Under the pieces are notes generated by a model. That model was not told the origin of the DNA and did not search any database. It saw only the letters and a program-made list of their open reading frames with translations. A DNA stretch of 39,310 nucleotides from assembly GCF_021026295.1 (NCBI RefSeq), contig NZ_JAJNDA010000032.1, positions 1-39,310 of the forward strand, read 5' to 3'. Both the position numbers and the translations under genes were made by a program. Shown here piece after piece: positions 24,333 to 32,231 of the stretch (within the stretch, counting starts at the first letter, position 1; the number at the start of each line of letters is the position of its first letter). The stretch comes from Actinomycetospora soli. GTDB lineage: Bacteria; Actinomycetota; Actinomycetes; Mycobacteriales; Pseudonocardiaceae.

Positions 24333-24941
24333 GTGAGCGACCGGCGGGTGATCGTCGGCATCTCCGGGGCCTCCGGGGCGATCTACGGAGTGCGGGCGCT
24401 GGAGATGCTCGGCGACGCCGGCGTAGAGACCCACCTCGTGGTCACCCGGGCCGCACGGGCCACCTTGCACGAGGAGTCGGGGCACACCATGGCCGACCTC
24501 CGCGATCGCGCCGACGTCACGTACTCCGACAACGACCTGGGCGCCGCACTGGCCAGTGGGTCGTTCCGCACCCTCGGCATGCTGGTCGCGCCGTGCAGCG
24601 TGAAGTCCTTGTCGGGGATCGCTCACTCCTACGACGACACGCTGCTCGTGCGGGCCGCGGACGTGACGCTGAAGGAGCGCCGCAGGCTCGTCCTCCTGCT
24701 GCGCGAGACGCCCCTGCACGCCGGCCACCTGCGGCTGATGTCGGAGGCGGACGCGGCCGGTGCGGTCATCATGCCTCCGGTGCCGGCCTTCTACGACCAG
24801 CCGGCGACCCTCGACGACGTCGTCACCCACACCGTCTCCCGCGCGCTCGACCTGTTCGACGTGGAGGTGCCGCGGCTCCGCCGGTGGACCGGGCGGCGCA
24901 GAGGTGCCGGCGGTTCCGATCCGTCCGACGGGGCCGACTGA
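24333..24941 (+). CDS. ubiX: UbiX-type flavin prenyltransferase
   Basis: UbiX joins a dimethylallyl group to FMN to make prenyl-FMN, the cofactor of UbiD decarboxylases. The 202-residue protein has G-I-S-G-A-S-G-A-I-Y at the N-terminus, V-T-R-A-A-R in the nucleotide fold, A-P-C-S-V-K-S-L-S-G-I-A and L-L-L-R-E-T-P-L-H, all typical. GTG 24333 gives the family start and lies 40 bases after the SDR stop. The matching UbiD gene is at 27456, separated by a LysR gene and a symporter gene. Confidence 0.92.
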   Translation: MSDRRVIVGISGASGAIYGVRALEMLGDAGVETHLVVTRAARATLHEESGHTMADLRDRADVTYSDNDLGAALASGSFRTLGMLVAPCSVKSLSGIAHSYDDTLLVRAADVTLKERRRLVLLLRETPLHAGHLRLMSEADAAGAVIMPPVPAFYDQPATLDDVVTHTVSRALDLFDVEVPRLRRWTGRRRGAGGSDPSDGAD

Positions 24942-24960
24942 CGACCGGAGCGCGCCGACG

Positions 24961-25878
24961 TCACGGCTGGAGGGGGACGTCGGCGGGGGCGTCGTCGGAG
25001 TGCGCGGCGGCGTCGGCGAGCAGCATCTCGAGCAGGGCGGCCGGCGCGGGCTCCAACGGTGGGCCCGAGCGCCACACGACGCCGAGCTCGCGCCGGGCAT
25101 GCCGGTCCGCCAGGGGGCGGGCGATCACGTCCGGGACCAGGCACAGCCGGGGGAGGACCGAGACCCCGACACCGGACCGGACCATGCCGTGCACGGTCCC
25201 GAGCTGGGTGGTCTCCACGACCACCTGCGGAGTGAAGCCCGCCGTCTCACACGAGGCGTCGAGCAGCTCCCGCAACCCGTAACCGGGCACCATACCGACG
25301 AACGGTTCGTCCGCGAGCGCGCTCAGTGGGATCGGGCCCGCAGCGACGGCCAGCTCGTGCTCCGGCGGCAGCAGCGCCATCATCGGCTCGCGGACCAGCG
25401 GGGTGGCCTCGAGGCCGTCGCGGCTGTGCGGCATCCGGATGACCGCGAGGTCCAGCGTGCCGGCGTGCACGAGCTGCTCGAACGCGCCCGAGACGTTCTG
25501 CTCGCGCAGTCGCACCTCGACGCCGGGGTGCTCGCGGACGAAGCGGGCCAACACCCCGGGTACGAGTCGTGCGCCGACGCTGGGCAGCACGCCGAACGAC
25601 ACCCGGCCGCGCTGCAGGCCGCGCACCGCCTCCACGCCACGCCGGGCCTCGTCGACCTCCCGCAGGGCGCGCTCGGCGTGGGCGACGAAGGCCTCGCCGG
25701 CCGACGTGAGCCGTACCCGCCGTCCCAGGCGCTCGAAGAGTGGGACACCGAGCTCGCGCTCGAGCTTGCGGATCTGCGTGGACAGGGAGGGCTGGGCGAG
25801 GTGCAGGCGCTCCGAGGCGCGAGTGATGCTCCCGGCCTCCGAGACGGCGAGCACGTAGCGCAGCTGGTGAAGCTCCAT
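24961..25878 (-). CDS. LysR-family transcriptional regulator
   Basis: The 305-residue protein begins with a classic LysR winged helix (M-E-L-H-Q-L-R-Y-V-L-A-V-S-E-A-G-S-I-T-R-A-S; L-A-Q-P-S-L-S-T-Q-I-R-K-L-E). A periplasmic-binding-like effector domain follows, ending with a Pro/Asp-rich tail. ATG 25878 follows GGAGGAGCG. It converges with ubiX (19 bases between stops) and is divergent from the symporter-ubiD genes, which it probably activates in response to their aromatic substrate. Confidence 0.9.
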   Translation of the reverse strand: MELHQLRYVLAVSEAGSITRASERLHLAQPSLSTQIRKLERELGVPLFERLGRRVRLTSAGEAFVAHAERALREVDEARRGVEAVRGLQRGRVSFGVLPSVGARLVPGVLARFVREHPGVEVRLREQNVSGAFEQLVHAGTLDLAVIRMPHSRDGLEATPLVREPMMALLPPEHELAVAAGPIPLSALADEPFVGMVPGYGLRELLDASCETAGFTPQVVVETTQLGTVHGMVRSGVGVSVLPRLCLVPDVIARPLADRHARRELGVVWRSGPPLEPAPAALLEMLLADAAAHSDDAPADVPLQP

Positions 25879-25980
25879 CGCTCCTCCGGGCTCGTGCGGG
25901 CTCGCGCCCGACCTTCTGCCATCGCCGGTCGGTATGGGAGGCATCGACAGGAGGCCGTAGACGACCGTACGAGGGGAACC

Positions 25981-25996
25981 ATACGTTTCGTATTGT
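25981..25996 (+). promoter_or_regulatory. Operator-like palindrome over the symporter promoter
   Basis: ATACG-TTT-CGTAT (25981-25993) is a perfect inverted repeat in the LysR-symporter divergent region. It overlaps TATTGT (25991-25996), a plausible -10 box 36 bases before ATG 26032. LysR regulators of aromatic pathways often use ATAC-N7-GTAT; here the spacer is 5, so assignment to this LysR is tentative. Confidence 0.45.
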
Positions 25997-26031
25997 TTGA
26001 GAGAGCGTGGCACGCGACACAGGGAGAGCCA

Positions 26032-27456
26032 ATGTCGTCGGTGTGGATCGTCCTGCTCGTCGTCTCCGTCTACATGCTGGTCCTGGCCGCGATCAGCTAT
26101 GTCGTCCGACGATCGTCGCGAACCGCCGAGGGCTTCACCGACGGCGCGCGGGTCTTTCCCGCGGTGCTGATCGGCTTCCTGCTGATGTCGGAGTTCATCG
26201 GCACCTCGGCCACGATCGGGACCGCCCAGGAGGCGTACGAGGTCGGGATATCGGCGGCCTGGAACGTCCTCGCCCTCTCGGTGGGCTTCGTGCTGTTCTC
26301 CCTGTTCGCGGCGAAGGGGTACAAGGCGCTCGGGGAGAACACGATCTCCGGCGCGCTCGCGCGCCACTACGGGGAGGGCGTCCGCGCCGCCACGTCGGTG
26401 ATCATGACCTGTGCCCTGCTGATCGTGGCCGTCGCCATCTACGCCAGCGGTGGCGCCGTCCTGTCCGAGCTGCTCGGCATCGACCGGGCGTGGTCCATCG
26501 TCATCGTCGGCTCGCTCGCCACGGTGTACGTGATGGTCGGCGGCATGCGGTCGGTCGTCTACACCAACGTGGTGCACGCCGTGATGAAGCTGCTGGCCGT
26601 GGTGGTGCTGGTCGTCGTCGGCCTCGGGCGCGTCGGCGGGACGGACGGGCTCCGGGCCGCCCTGCCCGCCGGCCGTTTCACCGTCGACGGCGTCGGGTGG
26701 GCCCAGATCTTCGCCTGGTTGATCGCCGGCATCGGCGCCATCTTCGCCACCCAGTACGTCGTCCAGGCCATCACCACGGTGCGGGACCCCGGACGGGCAC
26801 GACGGGCCGGCTTCTACTCGGCGCTGATGCTGGTGCCCTTCGGGATCCTCGCCGCGACGGTCGGGATGGTCAGCGCGGCGCTCCACCCCGACATCGAGTC
26901 CATCGACGCCCTCCCCGCCCTCGCGGTCGACCTCGATCCGCTCCTGACCGGACTCGTGATGTGCGGCCTGGTCGGCGCCATCCTGGGCAGCATCGCGGCC
27001 TTGATCATCGGGGCGTCGACGCTGGTGCTCAAGGACTTCTACCGCCCGTACTTCAACCGCGCCGGCGACGACCGGAAGGACCTCGTCTTCGTCCGGATCG
27101 CGACCCTCGCCGCCGGTGTCGTCCCCATCGCACTCGCCCTGTTCGCCGACGACGTCCTCGCCGTGACGTTCCTGGCCAAGTCGTTACGAGCGGCCCTCGC
27201 CGTCCTCGTCGTCCTGATGTTCTACCGGCCGGGCTTCGGGACCCGGCGCGCGGCGATGGCGTCCATCGTCGCTGCCCTCGTGGCCACCACCGCCTGGTTC
27301 CTGGCCGGCGATCCGTTCGGGATCGACAACGCCTACGTCGCGGTCGCGATGCCGCTGCTCGTCATGACCTCGAGCCACCTGTGGCATCGCCGCCGCCACC
27401 GCGAGCCGGACGCGGCAGACCGGCCCGCACCCGTCGCGATGAAGGAGCACAGCTGA
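26032..27456 (+). CDS. Sodium:solute symporter (SSS family)
   Basis: The 474-residue membrane protein begins directly with a hydrophobic segment (V-W-I-V-L-L-V-V-S-V-Y-M-L-V) and has roughly 13 in all, with the SSS-typical G-F-L-L-M-S-E-F-I-G-T-S-A-T-I-G-T region and G-G-M-R-S-V-V-Y-T-N-V near the middle. The ATG follows AGGGAGAGCC. The stop overlaps the ubiD ATG (TGATG), so transport and decarboxylation are co-expressed. It probably imports the benzoate-type substrate of UbiD. SSS members carry many organic acids, and the sequence does not fix the ligand. Confidence 0.87.
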   Translation: MSSVWIVLLVVSVYMLVLAAISYVVRRSSRTAEGFTDGARVFPAVLIGFLLMSEFIGTSATIGTAQEAYEVGISAAWNVLALSVGFVLFSLFAAKGYKALGENTISGALARHYGEGVRAATSVIMTCALLIVAVAIYASGGAVLSELLGIDRAWSIVIVGSLATVYVMVGGMRSVVYTNVVHAVMKLLAVVVLVVVGLGRVGGTDGLRAALPAGRFTVDGVGWAQIFAWLIAGIGAIFATQYVVQAITTVRDPGRARRAGFYSALMLVPFGILAATVGMVSAALHPDIESIDALPALAVDLDPLLTGLVMCGLVGAILGSIAALIIGASTLVLKDFYRPYFNRAGDDRKDLVFVRIATLAAGVVPIALALFADDVLAVTFLAKSLRAALAVLVVLMFYRPGFGTRRAAMASIVAALVATTAWFLAGDPFGIDNAYVAVAMPLLVMTSSHLWHRRRHREPDAADRPAPVAMKEHS

Positions 27457-28889
27457 TGAGCGTTGCGCCGCCACCCGGGGCAGACCTGCGGACCTGGCTC
27501 GACCACCTCCAACGCACCGACCGTCTCGCCGTCGCCCGGCCCGGGGCCGCGCTGCGCCACGGTGTCGCGGCCGTGGCCAACCGACTCGACGGCACCGCCG
27601 CGACGCTCTTCCCGGCGCCGGACGGGCACCCGGTGCCGGTGCTGGCCGGGGTCCTCGGCGCGCGCTCCTGGGTCGCCGAAGCCCTCGGGGTCGGCGACGA
27701 CGCTCTGCTCGAGCGTTTCGAGCGCGCCACGCGCGAGCCGGTGCCGTGCACCGAGATCGACACCGCCCCGTGCCAGGACGTCGTGCACCGGGAGGTCGAC
27801 CTGACCCGCCAGCTGCCGGTACCCACCCACAACGAGCACGATCACGGCCCCTACATCACCGCCGGACTGCTCGTCACCCGCCGCCCGGGCACGAGGGTGC
27901 AGAACGTGGCCATCCACCGGCTGCAGGTCAGCGGACCGGACCGGCTCGGCGCGCTGCTGCTGCCTCGCCACACGCTCGAGTTCTTCGACGACGCCGAGGC
28001 CCGGGGCGAGGACCTCCCGGTGGCGGTCGTCATCGGCAACGACCCGATCACCCTGCTGGCCTCCCAGGCCATCGTCCCCGTCGATCACGACGAGTTGGAG
28101 ATCGCCGGGGCACTGCGCGGCTCGCCGCTGCCGGTGACCCGATGCGTCACGAACGACGTCCGCGTGCCGGCCGGGGCCGAGTTCGTGGTCGAGGGCCGTC
28201 TGTTGGCCGGGACCCGCGAGCCGGAAGGGCCGTTCGGCGAGTTCCCCCAGTACTACGGCCCGCGCGCCGAACGCCACGTCATCGCCGTCGACGCCGTCAC
28301 CCACCGCCACGAGCCGATCTTCCACACCATCGTCGGCGGCGGTGGCGAACACCTGCTGCTCGGCGCCGTGCCCCGCGAGGCGTCGTTCCTCTCCCACCTG
28401 CGCCGCAGCTTCCCCTCGGTCCGCGACCTGCACCTGTCGCGCGGCGGGACGTGCCGCTACCACCTCGCCGTGCAGATCGACAAAGGCTCCGAGGGCGAGG
28501 CACGCAACGTCATCCTCGGGGCCCTCGCCGTGCACTACGACGTCAAGCACGTCGTCGTGGTCGACACCGACGTCGACGTCCACGACCCTGCCGAGGTGGA
28601 GTGGGCCGTCGCCACCCGATTCCAGGCCGACCGCGACCTCGTCGTCATCCCGGGCGCGCAAGGCTCGAAGCTGGACCCGTCCACGGACAGCGGGGTCGGG
28701 GCCAAGATGGGGCTCGACGCCACCGTCCCGCTCGCGGCCGAGCCCATGCGCTTCACCCGCATCCATGTGCCCGGCGAGGAGCAGATCGATCCCTCGACCG
28801 CCGTCTCGGCCGCCTCCCCGAATTGGCAAAAGGACCTGATCCGGGCGCCCGCCGGTGACGGGCCGACTCCCTCGTCGGCCGACGAGTGA
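27456..28889 (+). CDS. ubiD: UbiD-family prenyl-FMN-dependent (hydroxy)arylic acid decarboxylase
   Basis: The 477-residue protein has standard UbiD layout: an N-terminal domain (L-R-T-W-L-D-H-L), N-E-H-D-H-G-P-Y-I-T-A-G, the catalytic segment E-P-E-G-P-F-G-E-F-P-Q-Y-Y-G near residue 260, and a C-terminal dimerisation domain with L-D-P-S-T-D-S-G-V-G-A-K-M-G-L-D-A-T. The family includes vanillate decarboxylase (VdcC, vanillate to guaiacol) and 4-hydroxybenzoate decarboxylase (to phenol). Either product feeds an enzyme in this window: GcoAB for guaiacol, the PheA1-type hydroxylase for phenol. It is translationally coupled to the symporter. Substrate choice is inference. Confidence 0.9.
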   Translation: MSVAPPPGADLRTWLDHLQRTDRLAVARPGAALRHGVAAVANRLDGTAATLFPAPDGHPVPVLAGVLGARSWVAEALGVGDDALLERFERATREPVPCTEIDTAPCQDVVHREVDLTRQLPVPTHNEHDHGPYITAGLLVTRRPGTRVQNVAIHRLQVSGPDRLGALLLPRHTLEFFDDAEARGEDLPVAVVIGNDPITLLASQAIVPVDHDELEIAGALRGSPLPVTRCVTNDVRVPAGAEFVVEGRLLAGTREPEGPFGEFPQYYGPRAERHVIAVDAVTHRHEPIFHTIVGGGGEHLLLGAVPREASFLSHLRRSFPSVRDLHLSRGGTCRYHLAVQIDKGSEGEARNVILGALAVHYDVKHVVVVDTDVDVHDPAEVEWAVATRFQADRDLVVIPGAQGSKLDPSTDSGVGAKMGLDATVPLAAEPMRFTRIHVPGEEQIDPSTAVSAASPNWQKDLIRAPAGDGPTPSSADE

Positions 28890-28950
28890 GGTGACACCGC
28901 GTTGCAGCGCCGCGACCTCGCCTCCATCTGCGTCGCCTGCCGTGCCGTCG

Positions 28951-28986
28951 GGCTCCGACAACGGCTCCGACGACGGCTCCGACGCC
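28951..28986 (+). repeat. Three tandem 12-base repeats
   Basis: Units GGCTCCGACAAC, GGCTCCGACGAC and GGCTCCGACGCC are head to tail just after ubiD. The stretch 28890-29153 contains no gene I can support. Confidence 0.6.
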
Positions 28987-29153
28987 GTCGGCCAGCCGTG
29001 CTCCCGACCCGAGCAGGCCACGTCGCACCCCAGCCCGCCCCTGTAGATCAAGGTCCCCACGGTGGCCGTGTCGAGCAAATCGCGGCTCACGAGCTCAGCG
29101 CGCGTTCCCTGGGCCGCACGTCCGCCGCGGCAAAGGACCCGTCGTCACCGCAG

Positions 29154-29246
29154 GTTCCCCTGATCGAACACCCCGACGTCCGCCGGGTGCTGGCGCATAG
29201 GGCCTACGTGGAGGGTGCACTGGCCCTCGTCCTGCGCTGCGCGACG
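29154..29246 (+). pseudogene. Acyl-CoA dehydrogenase fragment
   Basis: About 30 codons read V-P-L-I-E-H-P-D-V-R-R-V-L-A-H-R-A-Y-V-E-G, followed by A-L-A-L-V-L-R-C-A. This looks like the central I-I-E-H-P-D-V-R-R-M-L segment of acyl-CoA dehydrogenases of the DmdC/AidB-like group. Nothing before or after continues the family, so it is a short remnant at the start of the mobile-element zone. Confidence 0.45.
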
Positions 29247-29264
29247 GCTGGCGCGCCGTCGGGG

Positions 29265-29590
29265 ATGGAACCGGCGGACCGGTCCGATGGCCGTGCGGAC
29301 CGGCACGCCGTCGAGATTGAGGTCGAGTCGACGGGTCGCCAGCGCCTCACCGACGCGAAGGCCGGTGCTGAGGAAGAACCGCACGAGGCCGGGAGCTCCA
29401 CTGTACGGACGATCTTCTGCTCGTGTAGCAAGGCCGGGTCGTCGGACGAGCTGTCGAGCCGGGCGAGGAAGTCGCGCCGCTCGTCGGCGGTGAGTCCGCG
29501 TGGTCGGCTCGCGCGCCGGCCCGTGGGCTGCTCGATGCGGTCGAGCTCGCGGACGGGGTTGCCGGCGATGGCTTCGTTGAGCACCACGAT
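29265..29590 (-). pseudogene. Tyrosine recombinase (integrase) remnant, frameshifted
   Basis: One minus-strand frame gives the core-binding end and linker of a phage-type integrase (N-E-A-I-A-G-N-P-V-R-E-L-D-R-I-E, then R-G-L-T-A-D-E-R-R-D-F-L-A-R-L). A different frame downstream gives the start of the catalytic domain (L-V-R-F-F-L-S-T-G-L-R-V-G-E-A-L-A-T-R-R-L-D-L-N-L), including the first catalytic Arg. The frame changes near 29400. Both ends are missing, including the H-x-x-R and Tyr motifs, so it is inactive. It lies against the hchA fragment. Confidence 0.65.
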
Positions 29591-29596
29591 CTGGCG

Positions 29597-29931
29597 TCAG
29601 CTCTTGGTGGCCTCCACCAGGGTTGTTGCGGCGAGCTTGCCGAGGGCGTCGGCGGCCAGTGGGCTTTCGCCGGTGAGCAGGCCACGGTCGCGGTGGACGT
29701 GGCCGGCCATGTCCTCGTTGACCACGACCAGTCCCTGGGCGCGCAGACCCTCGGCGAGCAGCCAGGGCATGGGGCCGGGGATGTAGCCGAGGTCGAGGTT
29801 GGCTCCGGTGTCGAGGGCGTCGGGGAAGGCGCAGGACTCGTAGCCGGTCAGGGGTGAGGTGTCGCGGTCGAGTCCGACGGCCAGGAGGGCGGCGGGGCCG
29901 TGGCAGAGGGTGATGATGAAGCGGTCGGCGC
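29597..29931 (-). pseudogene. hchA: HchA/Hsp31 (DJ-1 family) C-terminal fragment
   Basis: About 110 codons match the C-terminal half of HchA, a chaperone and glyoxalase III-type protein: [17 protein letters not shown] with the nucleophile Cys, [17 protein letters not shown], and [17 protein letters not shown]. The N-terminal half is lost exactly where IS630-like sequence begins (about 29932). The reading frame continues into that sequence without a native start, so it is a truncated gene. Confidence 0.8.
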
Positions 29932-30020
29932 ACCTAGTGCTGCGGCAAGCAACGTTGTCGCGGTAACTGCCCTTGATCAGGATCTTGGGGTTGGGGAGGC
30001 TGTCGCCGGAGGTGGTGGCG

Positions 30021-30299
30021 ATGGCACGCCCGGCTGGGGTGTTCGTCCGGGAGCTCTCCCCGTCGGAGGCGGAGCGACTGGTCAAGATCACTCGGACCAC
30101 GAAGGACCGGGTGCGGTTGCGGCGGGCGGGGATCGTGCTGGCCTCGACCCAGGGCCGCTCGGCGAGCGACGCGGCGGCGATGTTCGCGATGACCGCGGCC
30201 TACGGCCGGGAGGTGATTCACGCGTTCAACGCTCAGGGGTTCGCCGCACTGGACCCAAAATGGAGCGGGGGCCGAGAGCCTGTCACGCTTCCCGTGTAA
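30021..30299 (+). pseudogene. IS630-family transposase, N-terminal fragment
   Basis: From ATG 30021 (GGAGG upstream) about 85 codons match the N-terminal helix-turn-helix part of IS630-type transposases: [27 protein letters not shown] and F-A-A-L-D-P-K-W-S-G-G. The DDE catalytic domain is absent; after W-S-G-G-R the frame runs into foreign sequence and stops. The left end is probably near 29934. Confidence 0.7.
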
Positions 30300-30327
30300 G
30301 CAACGGGACGATGATGGATTGAACCTA

Positions 30328-30709
30328 TCAGAGTTTCAGTCGTCCGGGGAAGTGGACGACCAGCGTGTTCAGTGCGATTTTCCAGCCATAGGTGCCGGTA
30401 CCTGATTCACCTCCGCGGTTGCTGGATATGTTCCGCAATCCGAGATGGATGAGTTTCATCGCTGCTTCCTCGGACGGGAAGTGGCCGCGGGCTTTGGTGA
30501 TCTTCCGGAGCTGGAAGTTGATGGACTCGATGGCGTTGGTCGTGTAGACGACCCGGCGCAGTTCCGGTGGGTAGTCCAGGAACGGCGTGAACTCGTTCCA
30601 GGCCCACTGCCAGACATCGATGACCCCGGGGTACTGGGCGCCCCAGGTCTGGTCGAGGTCTTTGAGGGCGAGCTCAGCGGCTTCGACGCTGGGCGCTGTC
30701 CGTGGCCAT
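30328..30709 (-). pseudogene. IS256/Mutator-family transposase, C-terminal fragment
   Basis: The minus strand encodes about 126 codons ending in T-L-V-V-H-F-P-G-R-L-K-L-stop. These include W-A-W-N-E-F-T-P-F-L-D-Y-P-P-E-L-R-R and V-V-Y-T-T-N-A-I-E-S-I-N-F-Q-L-R-K, the hallmark C-terminal part of IS256 transposases that holds the last catalytic Glu. No start codon is present and the 5' part is cut at about 30709, where IS21-like repeats begin. Confidence 0.8.
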
Positions 30710-30716
30710 GAAAAAG

Positions 30717-30787
30717 TCCCCGGTGGTGGCCAGGTTGGGGTCCCCGCGGGTGGCCAGGTGAGGTCCCCGCGGGTGGCCAGGTAGGAG
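30717..30787 (+). repeat. Three tandem 23-24 base repeats, IS21-type terminal repeats
   Basis: Units begin at 30717, 30741 and 30764, each of the form TCCCCGCGGGTGGCCAGGT plus 4-5 variable bases. Repeated transposase-binding sites of this kind are found at the ends of IS21-family elements. The following possible istA start supports that reading. Confidence 0.5.
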
Positions 30788-30884
30788 TCCCCCGGTCTCT
30801 CGTCGTGTCGTGCCGACGGTGGGGCCCTGGGCGGTGACGGTGGCGGTGACTAGCCAGCTCACCGCACCGCCCAGGGGTCCTCCA

Positions 30885-30913
30885 TTGAAGTCTGCGAGGG
30901 AACGTATGGACAT
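30885..30913 (+). pseudogene. Possible IS21 istA start, cut by IS3 insertion
   Basis: A TTG codon at 30885 opens a frame reading M-K-S-A-R-E-R-M-D-I, similar in my memory to the N-terminus of some actinobacterial IstA proteins. It is interrupted after 10 codons by the left end of the IS3 element at 30914. The rest of istA is not found on the far side of that element. Confidence 0.35.
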
Positions 30914-30952
30914 TGAGCTTGACCCCGTAGACCGGACACCTGGGGTGTGGGG

Positions 30953-31838
30953 TCAGTGATCTTGGTCGGGGCTGGTGTGGCGGGCTTCGAAGTCGACCGG
31001 TGAGAGCATTCCGATGCTGGAATGGCGTCTGATCGGGTTGTACCAGCACTCTATCCACTCGAAGATCCCGGTCGCAAGTTCAGTGCGTGATTCCCACTTG
31101 CGGGAGTCGAGCAGTTCGAGTTGCATCGTGCCCCAGAACGATTCCATCATCGAGTTGTCGTAACAGTCACCGATCGAACCCATCGACGGGACGATCCCCG
31201 GCGTCGACCAGCCGGCGCCCGAACGCCCACGAGGTGAATTGCGACCCGTGGTCGGAGTGCAGAACGGTAGAACCGTCATCGAGCGGTTTGCGGCGAAGGA
31301 TCGCCATGCCGAGTGCGTCGGTGACCAGTTCAGTGCGCATGTTGTCGTCGATCGACCACCCCACAATCCGCCGTGAGAACACGTCGAGGACCGCAGCGCA
31401 GTACACCTTGCCTTCTCCGGTGTGGTGTTCGGTGATGTCGGTGACCCAGAGCCGGTCGGGGCCGGCGGCGGTGAAGTCGCGGTCGACCAGGTCCGGGTAG
31501 GGGTCGGCGGCAGGGTCGCGTCGGGTGCAGCGGCGGGTGCGGCGCCGGTAGAGGCCCTGCAGCCTGGCCTCGCGCATGAGCCGGGCCACCCGCTTGCGGT
31601 TGACCCGCTCGCCGAGCCCGAGGACGAGTTCGGCGTGCACCCGCGGGGCGCCGTAGGTGCCGCGGGACTCGCTGTGGATCTTCTCGATCACCTTGGCCAG
31701 CAACTCGTTCTGCTGGGCGCGCACCGACTTCACCCCGGTCCGCCATTCGTAGTATCCGGAGCGGGAAACGTTCAGCACCCGGCAGGCCACCGCGACGTCG
31801 ATGCCGTCGTCGGCGAGTTCACAGACCAGCGGGAACAC
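30953..31838 (-). pseudogene. IS3 orfB (DDE transposase), frameshifted
   Basis: The orfB product has the HTH_21-type start (L-N-V-S-R-S-G-Y-Y-E-W), R-G-T-Y-G-A-P-R-V, the first Asp in W-V-T-D-I-T-E, the second in L-H-S-D-H-G-S-Q-F, and the Glu in M-M-E-S-F-W-G-T-M-Q. The reading frame breaks between the second Asp and the Glu at a run of four G (31199-31196 on the minus strand). Removing one G restores F-G-R-R-L-V-D-A-G-I-V-P-S-M-G-S-I-G. This is a real inactivating insertion or a homopolymer sequencing error. Translation normally starts by -1 frameshift from orfA. Confidence 0.85.
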
Positions 31839-32137
31839 TACTTTGGGAGGACGTTCTCCTTCGCGAAGTACGCCGCGGCCCGCTTGACGATCTCGAGCTC
31901 GACCTCGAGTCGTTTCGCCTTCTTCCGCAACTCGGCGAGCTCGGCTCGCTCATCGGTGCTCAAGCGGCCCTGCTCGACGCCGTTCTTGCCGTCGTCGGCG
32001 TCGGCCTGGGCCATCCAATTCCGCAGGCAGGACTCGGAAATGCTGAGCTCTTTCGCGATCTGGGCGACGGGTTGCTCGCCCAGACGGGCAAGCTCGACCG
32101 CTCGCCGCCGGAACTCAGGCGCGTGTGGGGCAGGCAC
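31838..32137 (-). CDS. IS3 orfA (helix-turn-helix and leucine zipper)
   Basis: The 99-residue protein has the transposase_8 helix-turn-helix (E-F-R-R-R-A-V-E-L-A-R; A-K-E-L-S-I-S-E-S-C-L-R-N-W) and a C-terminal heptad-repeat zipper (L-A-E-L-R-K-K-A-K-R-L-E-V-E-L-E-I). Just before its stop is C-CCA-AAG (31847-31841), a classic X-XXY-YYZ slippery heptamer. A -1 shift there would read L-P-K-V-V-F-P-L-V into orfB and make the OrfAB transposase. Confidence 0.88.
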   Translation of the reverse strand: MPAPHAPEFRRRAVELARLGEQPVAQIAKELSISESCLRNWMAQADADDGKNGVEQGRLSTDERAELAELRKKAKRLEVELEIVKRAAAYFAKENVLPK

Positions 32138-32231
32138 GAAGATGATCCTCCCTGGCGGACCGGGTCCACCTCAGGCGAGGTGTCCGGTGGGAGGGGTCAA
32201 GCTCAACAGCCGCGTACCGGCCCCGACACTG

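Larger units (their letters stand above)
30914..32205 (-). mobile_element. IS3-family insertion sequence (element 1, about 1.29 kb)
   Basis: Imperfect terminal inverted repeats begin TGAGCTTGACCCC at both ends and share ACCGGACACCT after a 4-base mismatch. They enclose orfA and orfB on the minus strand. No target duplication is visible (CAT on the left, ACA on the right), and the flanks do not join into one gene, suggesting later deletion or recombination. orfB carries a frameshift, so the copy is probably inactive. Confidence 0.85.

Noticed and set aside
24961..26886. Extension of the LysR gene by 336 codons upstream
   Set aside because: The extension is antisense to the symporter and of biased composition; ATG 25878 has a good ribosome site and the standard LysR N-terminus.
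26007..28889. 960-codon plus-strand open frame
   Set aside because: The first half is a shifted reading of the symporter gene; only the UbiD part from 27456 is real.
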